DNA from: Thermomicrobiales bacterium
GTDB taxonomy: Bacteria; Chloroflexota; Chloroflexia; Thermomicrobiales; UBA6265
NCBI GenBank assembly: GCA_019637585.1
Contig: JAHBVL010000003.1
Coordinates: 215,827-279,826, forward strand
Reading direction: 5' to 3'
Length of the DNA: 64,000 nt
Part shown: positions 51,672-61,347 of the stretch, one piece after another
Position numbering within the stretch: the stretch's first letter is position 1
Layout: each line of letters begins with the position of its first letter
The notes under the pieces: generated by a model
Told to the model about the DNA's origin: nothing
The model's database searches: none
The model's input: only the letters and a program-made list of their open reading frames with translations
Translations under genes and position numbers: made by a program

Positions 51672-53219
51672 TCAGTTGACGCCGGGAATATTGGAGGCGA
51701 GCGTCAGCGCCGTGTTCCATTCCTCGCCCAGGTCGATGATCCCCTGGGAGAAAAGACCCAACGCCAGGTTGCCAACCACCATGATCACGAGCGCTGCGTT
51801 GAGGAGCGGAGTCGCCACCGTTCTGGCCGGCGCACTCGTCGATGCATCCGGCGCCTGACCGAAGTACATGACGAAAACCACCCGGAGATAGAAGTAGGCG
51901 CTCAATGCCGACATCAGCACGATGGCGATCGCCAGCCAGAGCATATCGGCTTCGATCGCCGCGACGATCACGTAATACTTGGCGTAGAAGCCGATCAACG
52001 GCGGAATGCCCATCAACGAAATCATGAAGACAGCCATCGAGACGGCGGCCAGCGGATGCGTACCGGCCAGTCCGGACAAATCGTCCAGCATCACGCCTTT
52101 GCCCCGTTCCTGCAGCCAGGCGAGTACCGCAAACGCGCCGATGTTCATGAACGCATAGGCCAGCATGTAGTACATCAGCGCGGTGACGCCGTCAGCGCCG
52201 AGCTGACTCCCCAGCACCGAACCATCCTGGTAGGCCGCCAGCCCGACCATCATGTATCCCGTATGAGCAATCGAGGAATAGGCCAGCATTCGCTTGACGT
52301 TGCGCTGCGACAGCGCCACGAAGTTGCCCAGCGCCATCGTGATCAGCGCCAGTCCGGCAATGAGCCATGTCCAGTCATCGGAAAGGGGACCCAGCGCCTG
52401 AACCAGAATCCGGATCAGCGCTGCAAAACCAGCTGCCTTGGGGATAACGGACATATAGGCCGAAACCGGCGTCGGCGCGCCTTCATAGGCGTCGGGTGTC
52501 CACATATGGAAGGGCACAGCGGCGATCTTGAACCCGAGACCGACCACCAGCAGAAGGAGCGCCAGCAGAACCGACGCTTCCATGTAGTCGCTGCCGGCCA
52601 CGGCCTCGCTGATACCGGCCCGAATGCCATCCAGATCGGTCGAACCGGAGAGACCATACGCCCAGGCCATGCCGTAGAGGAGGATGGCGCTGGCAAAGAT
52701 GCCCAGCAGGAAGTACTTGAGCGCGCCTTCCACCGACTCGACCCGCCGGCGAGCGTAGGCGGTGAGCACGTAGGTGGCCAGCGACGACAGCTCCAGACCG
52801 ATGAAGATCATGATCATGTCGCCGGCGCCGGCCACCAGCAGCGCACCGACCACCGAGAACGCCAGCAGGATGTAGTACTCACCGAGCGGCACCCGGTCCT
52901 CGAAATACTCGATGTAGTTGGCCGACACCAGAACCGAGAGGATCGCGGCGATCAGGATGATCAGCGAGAGGAAGACGGTCAGACCATCGGCCCGGAACGA
53001 GCCCTGGAAGGTCATGTCGTCTTTGCCCCGCTGCCAGTAGAGACTGGCCAAGGCGGCGCCATATCCAACCAGTGAGATACCGGTCAGCGCATTGAACTTG
53101 CTGCGCTCGGGCAGAAACGCATCTCCCAGCACCAGGGCAATCGCCGTCAGAAACACGATCAACTGGGGCAGAATCAATGCCCAGTCTGGATGCTCAAAAT
53201 TGAGATTGAACAGGTCCAC
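51672..53219 (-). CDS. nuoN: NADH-quinone oxidoreductase subunit N
   Basis: One of the three antiporter-like proton-pumping subunits of respiratory complex I, in the membrane arm. It has 515 residues and about 14 membrane helices. MIFIGLELSSLATYVLTAY near 137-155 carries the helix-5 Glu, and the helix-7 to helix-8 region has VGLGFKIAAVPFHMWTPDAYEGAPTP near 226-251 with the channel Lys. VKRMLAYSSIAHTGYMMVGL near 309-328 is typical of NuoN. It is the last nuo gene; 88 bases separate it from nuoM, the largest gap in the distal half of the operon. Confidence 0.94.
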   Translation of the reverse strand: MDLFNLNFEHPDWALILPQLIVFLTAIALVLGDAFLPERSKFNALTGISLVGYGAALASLYWQRGKDDMTFQGSFRADGLTVFLSLIILIAAILSVLVSANYIEYFEDRVPLGEYYILLAFSVVGALLVAGAGDMIMIFIGLELSSLATYVLTAYARRRVESVEGALKYFLLGIFASAILLYGMAWAYGLSGSTDLDGIRAGISEAVAGSDYMEASVLLALLLLVVGLGFKIAAVPFHMWTPDAYEGAPTPVSAYMSVIPKAAGFAALIRILVQALGPLSDDWTWLIAGLALITMALGNFVALSQRNVKRMLAYSSIAHTGYMMVGLAAYQDGSVLGSQLGADGVTALMYYMLAYAFMNIGAFAVLAWLQERGKGVMLDDLSGLAGTHPLAAVSMAVFMISLMGIPPLIGFYAKYYVIVAAIEADMLWLAIAIVLMSALSAYFYLRVVFVMYFGQAPDASTSAPARTVATPLLNAALVIMVVGNLALGLFSQGIIDLGEEWNTALTLASNIPGVN

Positions 53220-53307
53220 TCGTGTGCTCCCTCAGATCAGTTGCGGTTCTGAGTCGAATCCGCCAGTGCCGGTTTACCCCCGGCGAGTATGGTCACACCT
53301 GACCTCG

Positions 53308-54978
53308 TCAATTCAACGGTCCCCGCAGGAACGGATCCATGATCCGCTCGAACGACGGCTCGACGATATTGAAAATCAAGTCCGGATACACGCCAAGAAT
53401 GATCGTCAACGCGGCCAGCGGCACGAGCGCGAGAAGCTCGCGGCGGTTCAGGTCGGGCCAGATGGACGAGTCGAGCTGGCCGTCCTCCGGGTGATCGTGT
53501 GCGCCACCGGAGACCGGAGCGTGCAACAGCTCACCATGATGTCCATGCCCATCCCCTGCTGCGGCGATCTCCGCTTGCTCGGCGGGCGTCAGGCTGCCGT
53601 CATGCGCATCCGGCAACACGCCATACGGGCGCCCCTTGATCACCTGCTGGTACATCCAGAGCATGTACCAGGCAGAGAGGATGGCGACAGTGAAAGCGAT
53701 GGCGGCAACCCATTTCTTGAACTGGAATGCGCCCAGAATAGCCAGGAACTCACCGACGAATCCGGATGTTCCCGGCAGCGCGATACTGGCGAAGGTGAAG
53801 AGACCAAGGAAGAAGGCATAGAGCGGCATCCGCCCGGCCAATCCGCCAAACGCGCTCAGTCGCCGGGTGTGCGCCCGCTCATAGAGCATACCGACCAGCA
53901 GGAAGAGAGCGCCGGTATTGAAACCGTGCGCGATCATCACCATCATCGAGCCGTTGAAGCCATTCAGATCCGACCGGCTGACCAGGAAGATGTTGGTGAA
54001 GATACCCAGGGTCACGAAACCCATGTGGCTGACGGATGAATAGGCAATCAGCTTCTTGAAGTCAGGCTGGACCAGCGCCACCAGCGCTCCATAGATGATG
54101 GCGATCAGCGACAGCGCCATCACGATCCAGGCCCAGTCTTCCGCGCCTTCCGGGAAAAGGGGCAGATTGAACCGCAACAGACCGTAACCACCCATCTTCA
54201 GCATCACCGCGGCCAGCACCACCGACGCCGCCGTCGGCGCCTGCACGTGAGCGTCCGGCAGCCAGGTGTGGAACGGCCACATCGGGATCTTGATGGCAAA
54301 CGCGATCAGGAAAGCGGCAAACGCCACTCCCTGGAATTCCGCGCTATAGGCGCCCAGATCCCAGCCATTCTGCAGATCGAGGATGTTCAGGGTGCGGACA
54401 CCGGTTGTCTCGTAGTACTGCTGATAGGTGGCCACGATGCCGATCAGCATCAGCAACGAACCAACCAGCGTATAGAGGAAGAACTTGGTCGCGGCAAAAA
54501 CGCGATTCTCGCTTCCCCAGATACCGATCAGCAACGCCATCGGGATGAGCACCAGCTCCCAGAAGATGTAGAAGATGAAGAGGTCGAGCGCCATGAACAC
54601 GCCGAGCATGCCCGTCTGCAGGATGAGCAGCGTGATGTAGTACTCGCGTCCCCGGTAGGTAATGGCATTCCACGACCAGATCACGCACAGCAGACCGATC
54701 AGCGTCGTGAGCAGAATCAGCACCGCCGCAATGCCGTCGACGCCCATCCGGTACGCGACACCCAGATCGGTGAGCCACTCCACATTCTCCTGGAACTGGA
54801 ACTCCGCGTTCTTTTCCAGATCCAGAATCATCAGCACCGAGAGCACGAAACTGACAACAACCGCGGCCATTGCCACCGCGCGCGCCTGTTGCTGGCCGAT
54901 GCCGCGCATGAAGAAGATCACGGCAGCACCAATCAGTGGTGCGAATGCGATCAAACTCAGAATGGGAATGCTGTCCAC
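53308..54978 (-). CDS. nuoM: NADH-quinone oxidoreductase subunit M
   Basis: Antiporter-like subunit of complex I. It starts at the GTG at 54978, 7 bases after GGGGAG, giving 556 residues. FYIFWELVLIPMALLIGIWG near 127-146 has the conserved Glu, and FAIKIPMWPFHTWLPDAHVQAPTAASV near 235-261 has the channel Lys and the family signature. LIAYSSVSHMGFVTLGIF near 318-335 follows. A hydrophilic His/Asp-rich loop near residues 480-520 (DGHGHHGELLHAPVSGGAHDHPEDG region) is an insertion before the last helix and accounts for the extra length over the usual ~500 residues. It follows nuoL by 16 bases. Confidence 0.94.
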   Translation of the reverse strand: MDSIPILSLIAFAPLIGAAVIFFMRGIGQQQARAVAMAAVVVSFVLSVLMILDLEKNAEFQFQENVEWLTDLGVAYRMGVDGIAAVLILLTTLIGLLCVIWSWNAITYRGREYYITLLILQTGMLGVFMALDLFIFYIFWELVLIPMALLIGIWGSENRVFAATKFFLYTLVGSLLMLIGIVATYQQYYETTGVRTLNILDLQNGWDLGAYSAEFQGVAFAAFLIAFAIKIPMWPFHTWLPDAHVQAPTAASVVLAAVMLKMGGYGLLRFNLPLFPEGAEDWAWIVMALSLIAIIYGALVALVQPDFKKLIAYSSVSHMGFVTLGIFTNIFLVSRSDLNGFNGSMMVMIAHGFNTGALFLLVGMLYERAHTRRLSAFGGLAGRMPLYAFFLGLFTFASIALPGTSGFVGEFLAILGAFQFKKWVAAIAFTVAILSAWYMLWMYQQVIKGRPYGVLPDAHDGSLTPAEQAEIAAAGDGHGHHGELLHAPVSGGAHDHPEDGQLDSSIWPDLNRRELLALVPLAALTIILGVYPDLIFNIVEPSFERIMDPFLRGPLN

Positions 54979-54994
54979 GCCTGACTCCCCGCCC

Positions 54995-57025
54995 CTATCG
55001 GAAGAGGTCGCTGAACGCCGCGAAATAGAATCCGACGAGCACGACCATCCCCAGCGCAATCGCCAGGGCGTAATTCGACACCAAACCCGTTTGGAGCCGG
55101 CGCAACTGTCCGCTTATCCAGGTGAGCGCGCCAACGATCCACAAAAGCAGTCCATCGATCCCACCGACATCGACCTTCTGCCAGAGCCAGGCTGAAAGCC
55201 GCCGCAGCGGGAACACGATGTACCGGTCGTAGACGTCGTCGAAGTACCACTTGTTGTACAGGAAGTTGTAGAACCCCTCATGCTCGCTGGCAAAGCGAAC
55301 CACATCGACGCGCTTCTTCTGATAGATGAGGAAGGCGATCAGAATGCCGCTCAACGCCACCACCGTCGACACAATGCCCATGTTGAGCTTCAGCTCGTCG
55401 GTGATCGTCGGGTGGCCATGAATTCCATGACCCGCCTCACCCTCTTCGGCGGCTGTGGAGAAGAGAACGGCGCTGCCATCACTGGCCACACCGGCGACTT
55501 CGGTCGCTTCCTCGTCATGATGCGACTCGCCATAGAAGACCGGGTTGAGGAAGTCGTGGAACCGCCCCTCATCCGGCGGGAACCCGAGGGCTCCGAATCC
55601 GATCGCGAACGCGGCCAGGATGACCAGCGGCAGCGTCATCACCTTCGGCGATTCGTGCGGATGGACGTGATGATGATCGAATCGTTCCTCGCCGAAGAAG
55701 GTCAGGAAGATCAGCCGGAACATGTAGTAGGCCGTGATCAATGCCGTGATCAGGGCGAAGATCGCCAGATAGTTGCCGAGGCCGGGCAGGTAGTTGCTGG
55801 CCCAGGCGCCGGTGATGATCTCGTCTTTCGACCAGAACCCGGCCAGCGGCACCACGCCCGCGTTGGCCAGTGACGCGATCAGGAAGGTCCAGAAGGTGAT
55901 CGGCATGTACTTGCGCAGACCACCCATCTTCTGGATGTTCTGCTCCTCATGCATACCGTGGATGACGCTGCCACTGCCGAGGAAGAGGCAGGCTTTGAAG
56001 AACGCGTGCGCCACCAGGTGGAAGATGGCCGACACCCATGCGCCGACACCGATCGCCAGCGCCATGTAACCCAGCTGGCTCACCGTGGAGTAGGCGACGA
56101 CACGCTTGATGTCGTTCTGCACGGTGGCGATCGACGCTCCCAGGAATGCGGTGAACGCGCCCACGATGGCGATAACCATCATGGCGTCCCCTGCTTCTCG
56201 CAGAATCGGGCTCGATCTGGCCAGGAGGTAGATACCGGCCGTGACCATGGTCGCGGCGTGAATGAGCGCGGAAACGGGGGTTGGGCCCTCCATGGCGTCC
56301 GGCAACCAGACATGCAGCGGGAACTGCGCGCTCTTGCCAATGGCGCCGGTGAAGAGGAGCAACGCGATCCAGGTCAGCGTTCGCTCGGAGACGCCCAGTT
56401 CGGTGACCTGATGGAAAACGCCCTGGTCTCCGGCGAAGGAAAGGGTGCCGAAGGTCGTGAAGATCAACATGATCCCCAGACCGAACCCGAAGTCGCCGAT
56501 GCGGTTGACGATGAACGCCTTCTTGGCCGCATTGCCCGCCGACCGCCTCCGGTGATAGAAGCCGATCAGCAGGTACGAGCAGAGCCCCACGCCCTCCCAG
56601 CCGAAGAAGATCAGCAGGTAGTTGTCCGCCATGACCAAAACGAGCATGGCAAACACGAAGAGGGGCAGCCAGGAGAAGAATCGGTAGAACGATGGGTCAC
56701 CCTTCATATACCCCGACGCATAGATATGGACGAGGGTGCTGACGAAGGTGACCATCAGCAACATGACCGCTGTCAGCTGGTCGGCATAGAGACCGATCGA
56801 CGTCGAAAACGAACCAGACTCGATCCAGGTCGAAATCGTCTGATGCAGCGCGTGTTCGTCGTTGTAGATCTCCCTGAACACGAGCACGGACAACAGGAAC
56901 GACCCGAATACCGCCAACGTCGCGACCACGTTCGCTCGATCGGGGAACGCCGTTCTGGCCACGAGCAGATTGAACGCGCTCGCCAGGAGCGGCAGGAGTG
57001 GGATCAGAAAGAGATACTCAGCCAT
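54995..57025 (-). CDS. nuoL: NADH-quinone oxidoreductase subunit L
   Basis: The largest antiporter-like subunit, with the lateral helix at the far end of the complex I membrane arm. It has 676 residues. Signatures include FFGWEGVGLCSYLLIGFY near 138-155, IGKSAQFPLHVWLPDAMEGPTPVSALIHAATMV near 227-259 and RVVAYSTVSQLGYMALAIGV near 303-322. A His-rich loop (FDHHHVHPHESPK) and an acidic stretch near 500-535 mark the linker before the C-terminal lateral helix and final membrane segments. nuoK lies 86 bases upstream. Confidence 0.95.
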   Translation of the reverse strand: MAEYLFLIPLLPLLASAFNLLVARTAFPDRANVVATLAVFGSFLLSVLVFREIYNDEHALHQTISTWIESGSFSTSIGLYADQLTAVMLLMVTFVSTLVHIYASGYMKGDPSFYRFFSWLPLFVFAMLVLVMADNYLLIFFGWEGVGLCSYLLIGFYHRRRSAGNAAKKAFIVNRIGDFGFGLGIMLIFTTFGTLSFAGDQGVFHQVTELGVSERTLTWIALLLFTGAIGKSAQFPLHVWLPDAMEGPTPVSALIHAATMVTAGIYLLARSSPILREAGDAMMVIAIVGAFTAFLGASIATVQNDIKRVVAYSTVSQLGYMALAIGVGAWVSAIFHLVAHAFFKACLFLGSGSVIHGMHEEQNIQKMGGLRKYMPITFWTFLIASLANAGVVPLAGFWSKDEIITGAWASNYLPGLGNYLAIFALITALITAYYMFRLIFLTFFGEERFDHHHVHPHESPKVMTLPLVILAAFAIGFGALGFPPDEGRFHDFLNPVFYGESHHDEEATEVAGVASDGSAVLFSTAAEEGEAGHGIHGHPTITDELKLNMGIVSTVVALSGILIAFLIYQKKRVDVVRFASEHEGFYNFLYNKWYFDDVYDRYIVFPLRRLSAWLWQKVDVGGIDGLLLWIVGALTWISGQLRRLQTGLVSNYALAIALGMVVLVGFYFAAFSDLFR

Positions 57026-57111
57026 GGGCCCTTCGATCCACGTGTGTTCTTCGACTGGTCAGCAGCATCGATCTCACTGGTGATCCGTATTTCCTCACAG
57101 CCACGCGACAC

Positions 57112-57417
57112 CTAGTCCCGCAGCGTCCGGTACTCGTCGACGTCGACCGAGCGCACCCGCCGGCTCAACGCCAGAATCAGCGCCAGCCCAACCGCCGCTT
57201 CCGCCGCGGCCACCGCAATGGCGAAGAGGGCAAAGGTCTGGCCATCGAGCGTATTCGTCTCCCGCGCAAAGGCGGCGAACGTGATGGCCACCGCTGCGAC
57301 CATCAACTCGACACACAGGAAGATGATCAGGACATTGCGGCGCATCAGCACGCCCATCAGTCCGATGATGAAGAGCGCGGCGCTCAATCCAAGAAAGTGA
57401 TCGACGGTCAGTTCCAT
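57112..57417 (-). CDS. nuoK: NADH-quinone oxidoreductase subunit K
   Basis: Small membrane subunit of complex I, 101 residues with three helices, the canonical size. ALFIIGLMGVLMRRNVLIIFLCVELMVAAV contains the conserved Glu in the second helix (CVELM), and AAAEAAVGLALILAL contains the Glu of the third, both part of the proton path. The ATG at 57417 with GGGG about nine bases upstream is preferred over an earlier in-frame ATG that would add 13 residues. It sits 16 bases downstream of nuoJ and 86 bases upstream of nuoL. Confidence 0.93.
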   Translation of the reverse strand: MELTVDHFLGLSAALFIIGLMGVLMRRNVLIIFLCVELMVAAVAITFAAFARETNTLDGQTFALFAIAVAAAEAAVGLALILALSRRVRSVDVDEYRTLRD

Positions 57418-57433
57418 CAGCCAATCCCCGCCA

Positions 57434-58150
57434 TTACCGCCGGCCGCCGCCGACAACTGGCTGCTCGTCCGGATCGCCCGCCATCACCAGGGTGCGTCCG
57501 ATACCGGCCGGTTCTGGTTTCGATCCCGCCGTCGCTCGAATGGGCGCTCCGGCTGTTGCCGGCAGAGCCAGATCGGTGCCGCGTGGATGTCCAAGCGAGA
57601 TCGTGTCGCGCCGGCGATACCCACTGACGCCTAGCCGCTCCGGCATCGCCAGGACGATGGCGCCAAGAATACCGATGGTCAGCACCATCGAAACGATCTC
57701 GAACGCCAGGAGGTGTTCGGTGTATATCTGCCGTCCAAGCGCTTCGGTGTTGCCGCCAACAGCTTCGATGTTCTCCAGCGTGGCGCTCCCCTGCCGGCCC
57801 GTGATCGTCCGGGTGACGACGGCTGCCGCCACTTCGAGCAGGAGAATCAACCCCAGCAGAGCGCCGATCGCTCGCTGCACCGGTCTGCCCGTATGGAATT
57901 CCGGCAAATCCTCCGGATCGACGAGCATCAGCACGAAGAGCAGAAGCACGAGAATCGCGCCGGTGTAGACGATGATCTGAATGACCGCCAGGAATTCAGC
58001 GCCGAGCATGACAAAGACCGCCGCGATCTGGATGAAACAGACCATCAGCAGCACGGCCGAGTGAACCGGATTGCGCGCCGCGACGACGCCTCCGGCAGAC
58101 AAGATCGCCACGCCCGCGATGAGATAGAAGATGATTACTTCCCAGGGCAT
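57434..58150 (-). CDS. nuoJ: NADH-quinone oxidoreductase subunit J
   Basis: Membrane subunit of complex I with five helices. VIFYLIAGVAILSAGGVVAARNPVHSAVLLMVCFI near 5-39 and VIQIIVYTGAILVLLLFVLMLVDPED near 55-80 include the pi-bulge helix region typical of NuoJ. The 238-residue protein has a hydrophilic C-terminal tail of ~65 residues (from GVSGYRRRDT) beyond the usual fold, rich in Gly, Ala, Pro and Arg, of unknown role. It starts 49 bases after the nuoH stop, so no nuoI gene fits between nuoH and nuoJ as in the standard order. Confidence 0.93.
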   Translation of the reverse strand: MPWEVIIFYLIAGVAILSAGGVVAARNPVHSAVLLMVCFIQIAAVFVMLGAEFLAVIQIIVYTGAILVLLLFVLMLVDPEDLPEFHTGRPVQRAIGALLGLILLLEVAAAVVTRTITGRQGSATLENIEAVGGNTEALGRQIYTEHLLAFEIVSMVLTIGILGAIVLAMPERLGVSGYRRRDTISLGHPRGTDLALPATAGAPIRATAGSKPEPAGIGRTLVMAGDPDEQPVVGGGRR

Positions 58151-58199
58151 CCCGAGGCTCCCTGCAACGGTCGATCGAATCCGCGAATCGTCATGCCCA

Positions 58200-59243
58200 T
58201 CAGAACAACAACCCGTCGCTGGCCAGCCGGATGGCGGCCGTGACCACGATGTTGAGAATGACCAACGGCAACAGCACCTTCCAGGCGAGACCCATCAACT
58301 GGTCGTACCGGAATCGGGGCAGCGTCGCTCGCAACCAGATATAGAAGAAGAGGAAGACGATCGCCTTGATCAGGATGTAGAGGATTCCCAGATACCAGTG
58401 ATCGCTCGATCCCGGTCCGCTCGGGCCACCCAGAAAGAGGGTCGCCGCGAACAGCGACACGACGATCATGGAGATGTATTCGCCCAGGAAGTAGAAGGAA
58501 AAGCGGAACGCCGAATACTCGGTATGGAATCCGGACACCAGCTCCGACTCCGCCTCGGGAAGATCGAAGGGGGCGCGATTGGTTTCCGCCACGGCCGCAA
58601 TCATGAACAGGATGAATGCCAGCGGCTGGGAGAGGATGAACCAGTTCTTCACCGTGAGCGGACCCAGCTCAAGGTTCGTCTGCTGCTCCAGCATGATGTC
58701 CCGCAGGCTGAGCGATCCGGCCAGCATGAACACGCCGACCAGCGACAACCCCAGAATGATCTCGTAGGAGACCACCTGAGCCGCCGCTCGCAAGCCGCCC
58801 AGGAGCGAGTAGCGGTTGGATGACGCCCACGCGCCCAGGATGATGCCGTAAACGCCGATCGAGCTGAATGCCAGGACGAAAAGCGCGCCGACATTCAGGT
58901 CAGTGATATAGAGGTTGAGATCCCTGCCAAACGCATTGATGGTGCCGCCGAAGGGGATAACCGCCGCACCCACGATCGCCGTCACAAAGACGATCAGTGG
59001 CGCGAAAAAGAAGACCCATTTGTCAGCAGCTCGGGGAATCAGGTCTTCTTTGCCCAGCAGCTTGATGCCGTCGGCGATCGGCTGCAGCAGACCTTTCGGA
59101 CCAGTCCGCGTCGGACCCATCCTGTCCTGCATGGCGCCGAGCATCTTGCGCTCGAAATAGGTCATGTAGGCCATGCCAATCAGCAACACGTTCATGATCA
59201 GGAACGCGAAGATGAATGTGAGCCACAATGGCTGGTCGTTCAT
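58200..59243 (-). CDS. nuoH: NADH-quinone oxidoreductase subunit H
   Basis: NuoH forms the quinone chamber wall with NuoB and NuoD and links the peripheral and membrane arms. It has 347 residues from the ATG at 59243, which follows GGGAG. MTYFERKMLGAMQDRMGPTR near 27-46 and GLLQPIADGIKLLGKEDLIP near 51-70 are diagnostic, as is AETNRAPFDLPEAESELVSGFHTEYS near 218-243. About eight helices. It lies 165 bases after nuoD; in the standard operon nuoE, F and G occupy this place. That 165-base gap holds no reading frame I would call. Confidence 0.95.
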   Translation of the reverse strand: MNDQPLWLTFIFAFLIMNVLLIGMAYMTYFERKMLGAMQDRMGPTRTGPKGLLQPIADGIKLLGKEDLIPRAADKWVFFFAPLIVFVTAIVGAAVIPFGGTINAFGRDLNLYITDLNVGALFVLAFSSIGVYGIILGAWASSNRYSLLGGLRAAAQVVSYEIILGLSLVGVFMLAGSLSLRDIMLEQQTNLELGPLTVKNWFILSQPLAFILFMIAAVAETNRAPFDLPEAESELVSGFHTEYSAFRFSFYFLGEYISMIVVSLFAATLFLGGPSGPGSSDHWYLGILYILIKAIVFLFFYIWLRATLPRFRYDQLMGLAWKVLLPLVILNIVVTAAIRLASDGLLF

Positions 59244-59408
59244 GCCTGCTCCCGGCCCCCTGGCCGATCCCTCAATCCCCTGCCCGCGCCAGAATCGACA
59301 TTCTGTCACACAAGCAAATGGCGCGATCAACGCACATTGTCGCGCCGCGTGCCATTCTACCGCGTGCACCCTTTTCGGGCGACTCCCCGCGTAGCGACCG
59401 CGCTTTGT

Positions 59409-60689
59409 CTAACGGTCGACCGACCCGAGAACGATATCGATCGTCCCGATCAGCGCCACCACGTCTGCCAGCATGGCGCCTTTGGCCAGATGCGACAGAA
59501 CTCCGAGATTCACGAAGTCTGGAGAGCGAACCCGGAATCGATAGGGAATGGACGATCCGTCCGAAACGACGTAGTAGCCGTTCTCTCCCTTCGGGTGCTC
59601 GACGGCGGCATACGCTTCACCGACTGGCGGGCTGATGCCCTTGATTACCCAGACGAAGTGGCGCTGCATATCTTCGGCGGTGGTCATCGTCCCCTTGTGG
59701 GGCGGAATGACGTACTCGGATTCATAGGCCATCAATGGCGTGTCCATGCGCTCGACGGCGTCGACGCATTGGGTGATGATGCGAATCGCCTGGCGCATCT
59801 CTTCCATGCGGACCAGGTAGCGGTCGTAGACATCTCCCTTGGTGCCCAGCGGCACGTCGAATTCGAGTCTGTCGTACACCAGATACGGCATCGCTTTTCG
59901 AATGTCGTAGTTCACGCCAGACCCGCGCAGACATGCGCCGGTGAGGGAGTAGTCGATCGCGGTTTCGGCCGGGATGACGCCCACATCCTTGGTGCGCGCC
60001 AGCCAGATCGGATTCGCGGTCAGCAGATCGTCGTACTCTTTTTGCCGGTCCGGGAAGACTCTCAGGAACTCGCGAATCTGCGGGATCAGACCATCCGGAA
60101 TCGGCCGGGAGAATCCGCCGATTTCCATCATATTGGTCGTCAGGCGAGCACCGCAGAAGGCTTCGAACACATCCAGGATCAGCTCGCGCTCGCGGAAGCA
60201 ATAAAGCGACATCGACAGTGCGCCGATATCGAGCGCGTGCGTGCCCAGCCAGACGAGATGCGAGGCAATCCGGGAGAGCTCCGACATGATCACGCGCCAG
60301 TACTGAGCCCGTTCCGGCGATTCCACGCCACACAGCTTCTCGAACGCCATCACGCAGCCGAGATTGTTCATCGGCGCGGCGACATAGTCGGTCCGGTCGG
60401 TCCAGGGAACGACCTGCGCGTAGCGATGCGACTCACCCAGCTTTTCCACACCCCGGTGGAGGTACCCGATGATCGGGTCGCAATCGAGGATTACTTCCCC
60501 TTCGAGCTTGAGCACGACCCGCAGCACGCCGTGGGTGCTCGGGTGCTGGGGACCCATGTTCAGGGTCAGCAGTCGCTCGCTCTCGTTGATCGCAACCTCA
60601 TCGGAGATCGTGTATGTGCCCGTTGGAGGCATATCCTCGGCGAAAACGGGCATACCATCAGTGCCGGGTTGTGCCACAGTGCTGCTCAT
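59409..60689 (-). CDS. nuoD: NADH-quinone oxidoreductase subunit D
   Basis: The 49-kDa-type subunit binds quinone with NuoB. It has 426 residues from the ATG at 60689. LLTLNMGPQHPSTHGVLRVVLKLEGE near 41-66 contains the quinone-site His and the GPQHP motif. DYVAAPMNNLGCVMAFEKLCGVE, RGSGVNYDIRKAMPYLVYDRLEFDVPLG and IPYRFRVRSPDFVNL with the C-terminal DxxxGxxDR (GTIDIVLGSVDR) complete the family pattern. NuoC and NuoD are separate here, not fused as in E. coli. The gene starts 5 bases after nuoC ends. Confidence 0.96.
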   Translation of the reverse strand: MSSTVAQPGTDGMPVFAEDMPPTGTYTISDEVAINESERLLTLNMGPQHPSTHGVLRVVLKLEGEVILDCDPIIGYLHRGVEKLGESHRYAQVVPWTDRTDYVAAPMNNLGCVMAFEKLCGVESPERAQYWRVIMSELSRIASHLVWLGTHALDIGALSMSLYCFRERELILDVFEAFCGARLTTNMMEIGGFSRPIPDGLIPQIREFLRVFPDRQKEYDDLLTANPIWLARTKDVGVIPAETAIDYSLTGACLRGSGVNYDIRKAMPYLVYDRLEFDVPLGTKGDVYDRYLVRMEEMRQAIRIITQCVDAVERMDTPLMAYESEYVIPPHKGTMTTAEDMQRHFVWVIKGISPPVGEAYAAVEHPKGENGYYVVSDGSSIPYRFRVRSPDFVNLGVLSHLAKGAMLADVVALIGTIDIVLGSVDR

Positions 60690-60694
60690 GGCCC

Positions 60695-61318
60695 TTATGC
60701 TCCTCTCCCCGTCCACCGAGTACGTGTCCGGGAAACGGTGCGTTCCGTGTTGTAGCTTGGGTACTCTTTCCAACCCCGCAACGGATAGTCCTTGCGTAGC
60801 GGGAATCCCTCATCCCAGTCATCCGGGAGGAGCATGCGCCGCAGGTTCGGGTGGCCCTCGAAGACGATGCCGAACATGTCGTACGCCTCCCGCTCCAGCC
60901 AGTTGGCGCCATTCCAGACCGGGACGACGGAGGGAACGGACTGGCCGTCGTCGACGCCCGCCTTCAACCGCAAGCGCACCCGGTTCTTGATCGAATAGAG
61001 CTGCAACACCACATCGAAACGCGGCGCGGTGCGCAGTCGCAACATGTCCAGCGCGGTCAGATCGATCAGCATCTTGAACGAAAGCTGCTCGTGCGTCCGC
61101 AGATAGTCGCTCACCTGTCGCAGGTATTCAGGACGGACGTGAATCGTGGTTTCGTCCCGGAAACGGACGACATCCACCACCACTTCGCCGAACTGCTCGC
61201 GCAGCTCGCGAACCGCGGGATGCTGCTCGACGTCGTCGGCAAAAAAGAGTTCACGTGCCCAGGGATCGCGAGGAGTCTCCTCCTGCACAGGGCTCTCAGT
61301 CGTCAAATCGTCGGTCAC
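60695..61318 (-). CDS. nuoC: NADH-quinone oxidoreductase subunit C
   Basis: The 30-kDa-type peripheral subunit of complex I. It has 207 residues. The signature [27 protein letters not shown] is near 150-176, and the tail [15 protein letters not shown] matches the family end. The first ~25 residues ([21 protein letters not shown]) are an acidic extension of no known role. It lies 29 bases after nuoB and 5 bases before nuoD. Confidence 0.95.
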   Translation of the reverse strand: MTDDLTTESPVQEETPRDPWARELFFADDVEQHPAVRELREQFGEVVVDVVRFRDETTIHVRPEYLRQVSDYLRTHEQLSFKMLIDLTALDMLRLRTAPRFDVVLQLYSIKNRVRLRLKAGVDDGQSVPSVVPVWNGANWLEREAYDMFGIVFEGHPNLRRMLLPDDWDEGFPLRKDYPLRGWKEYPSYNTERTVSRTRTRWTGRGA

Positions 61319-61347
61319 ACTATCTCTCCGGCACAGAGCCGACTACA

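Noticed and set aside
52056-53075. Long plus-strand frames rich in His/Gln/Arg within the nuo region (also at 54247, 55949 and 59337)
   Set aside because: They mirror membrane-protein genes on the other strand; the His/Gln/Arg-rich composition is the usual antisense image of hydrophobic codons.
58151-58199. A hidden nuoI between nuoH and nuoJ, or nuoEFG between nuoD and nuoH (59244-59408)
   Set aside because: The gaps are 49 and 165 bases, too short, and no 4Fe-4S ferredoxin motif (CxxCxxCxxxCP) is seen in either.
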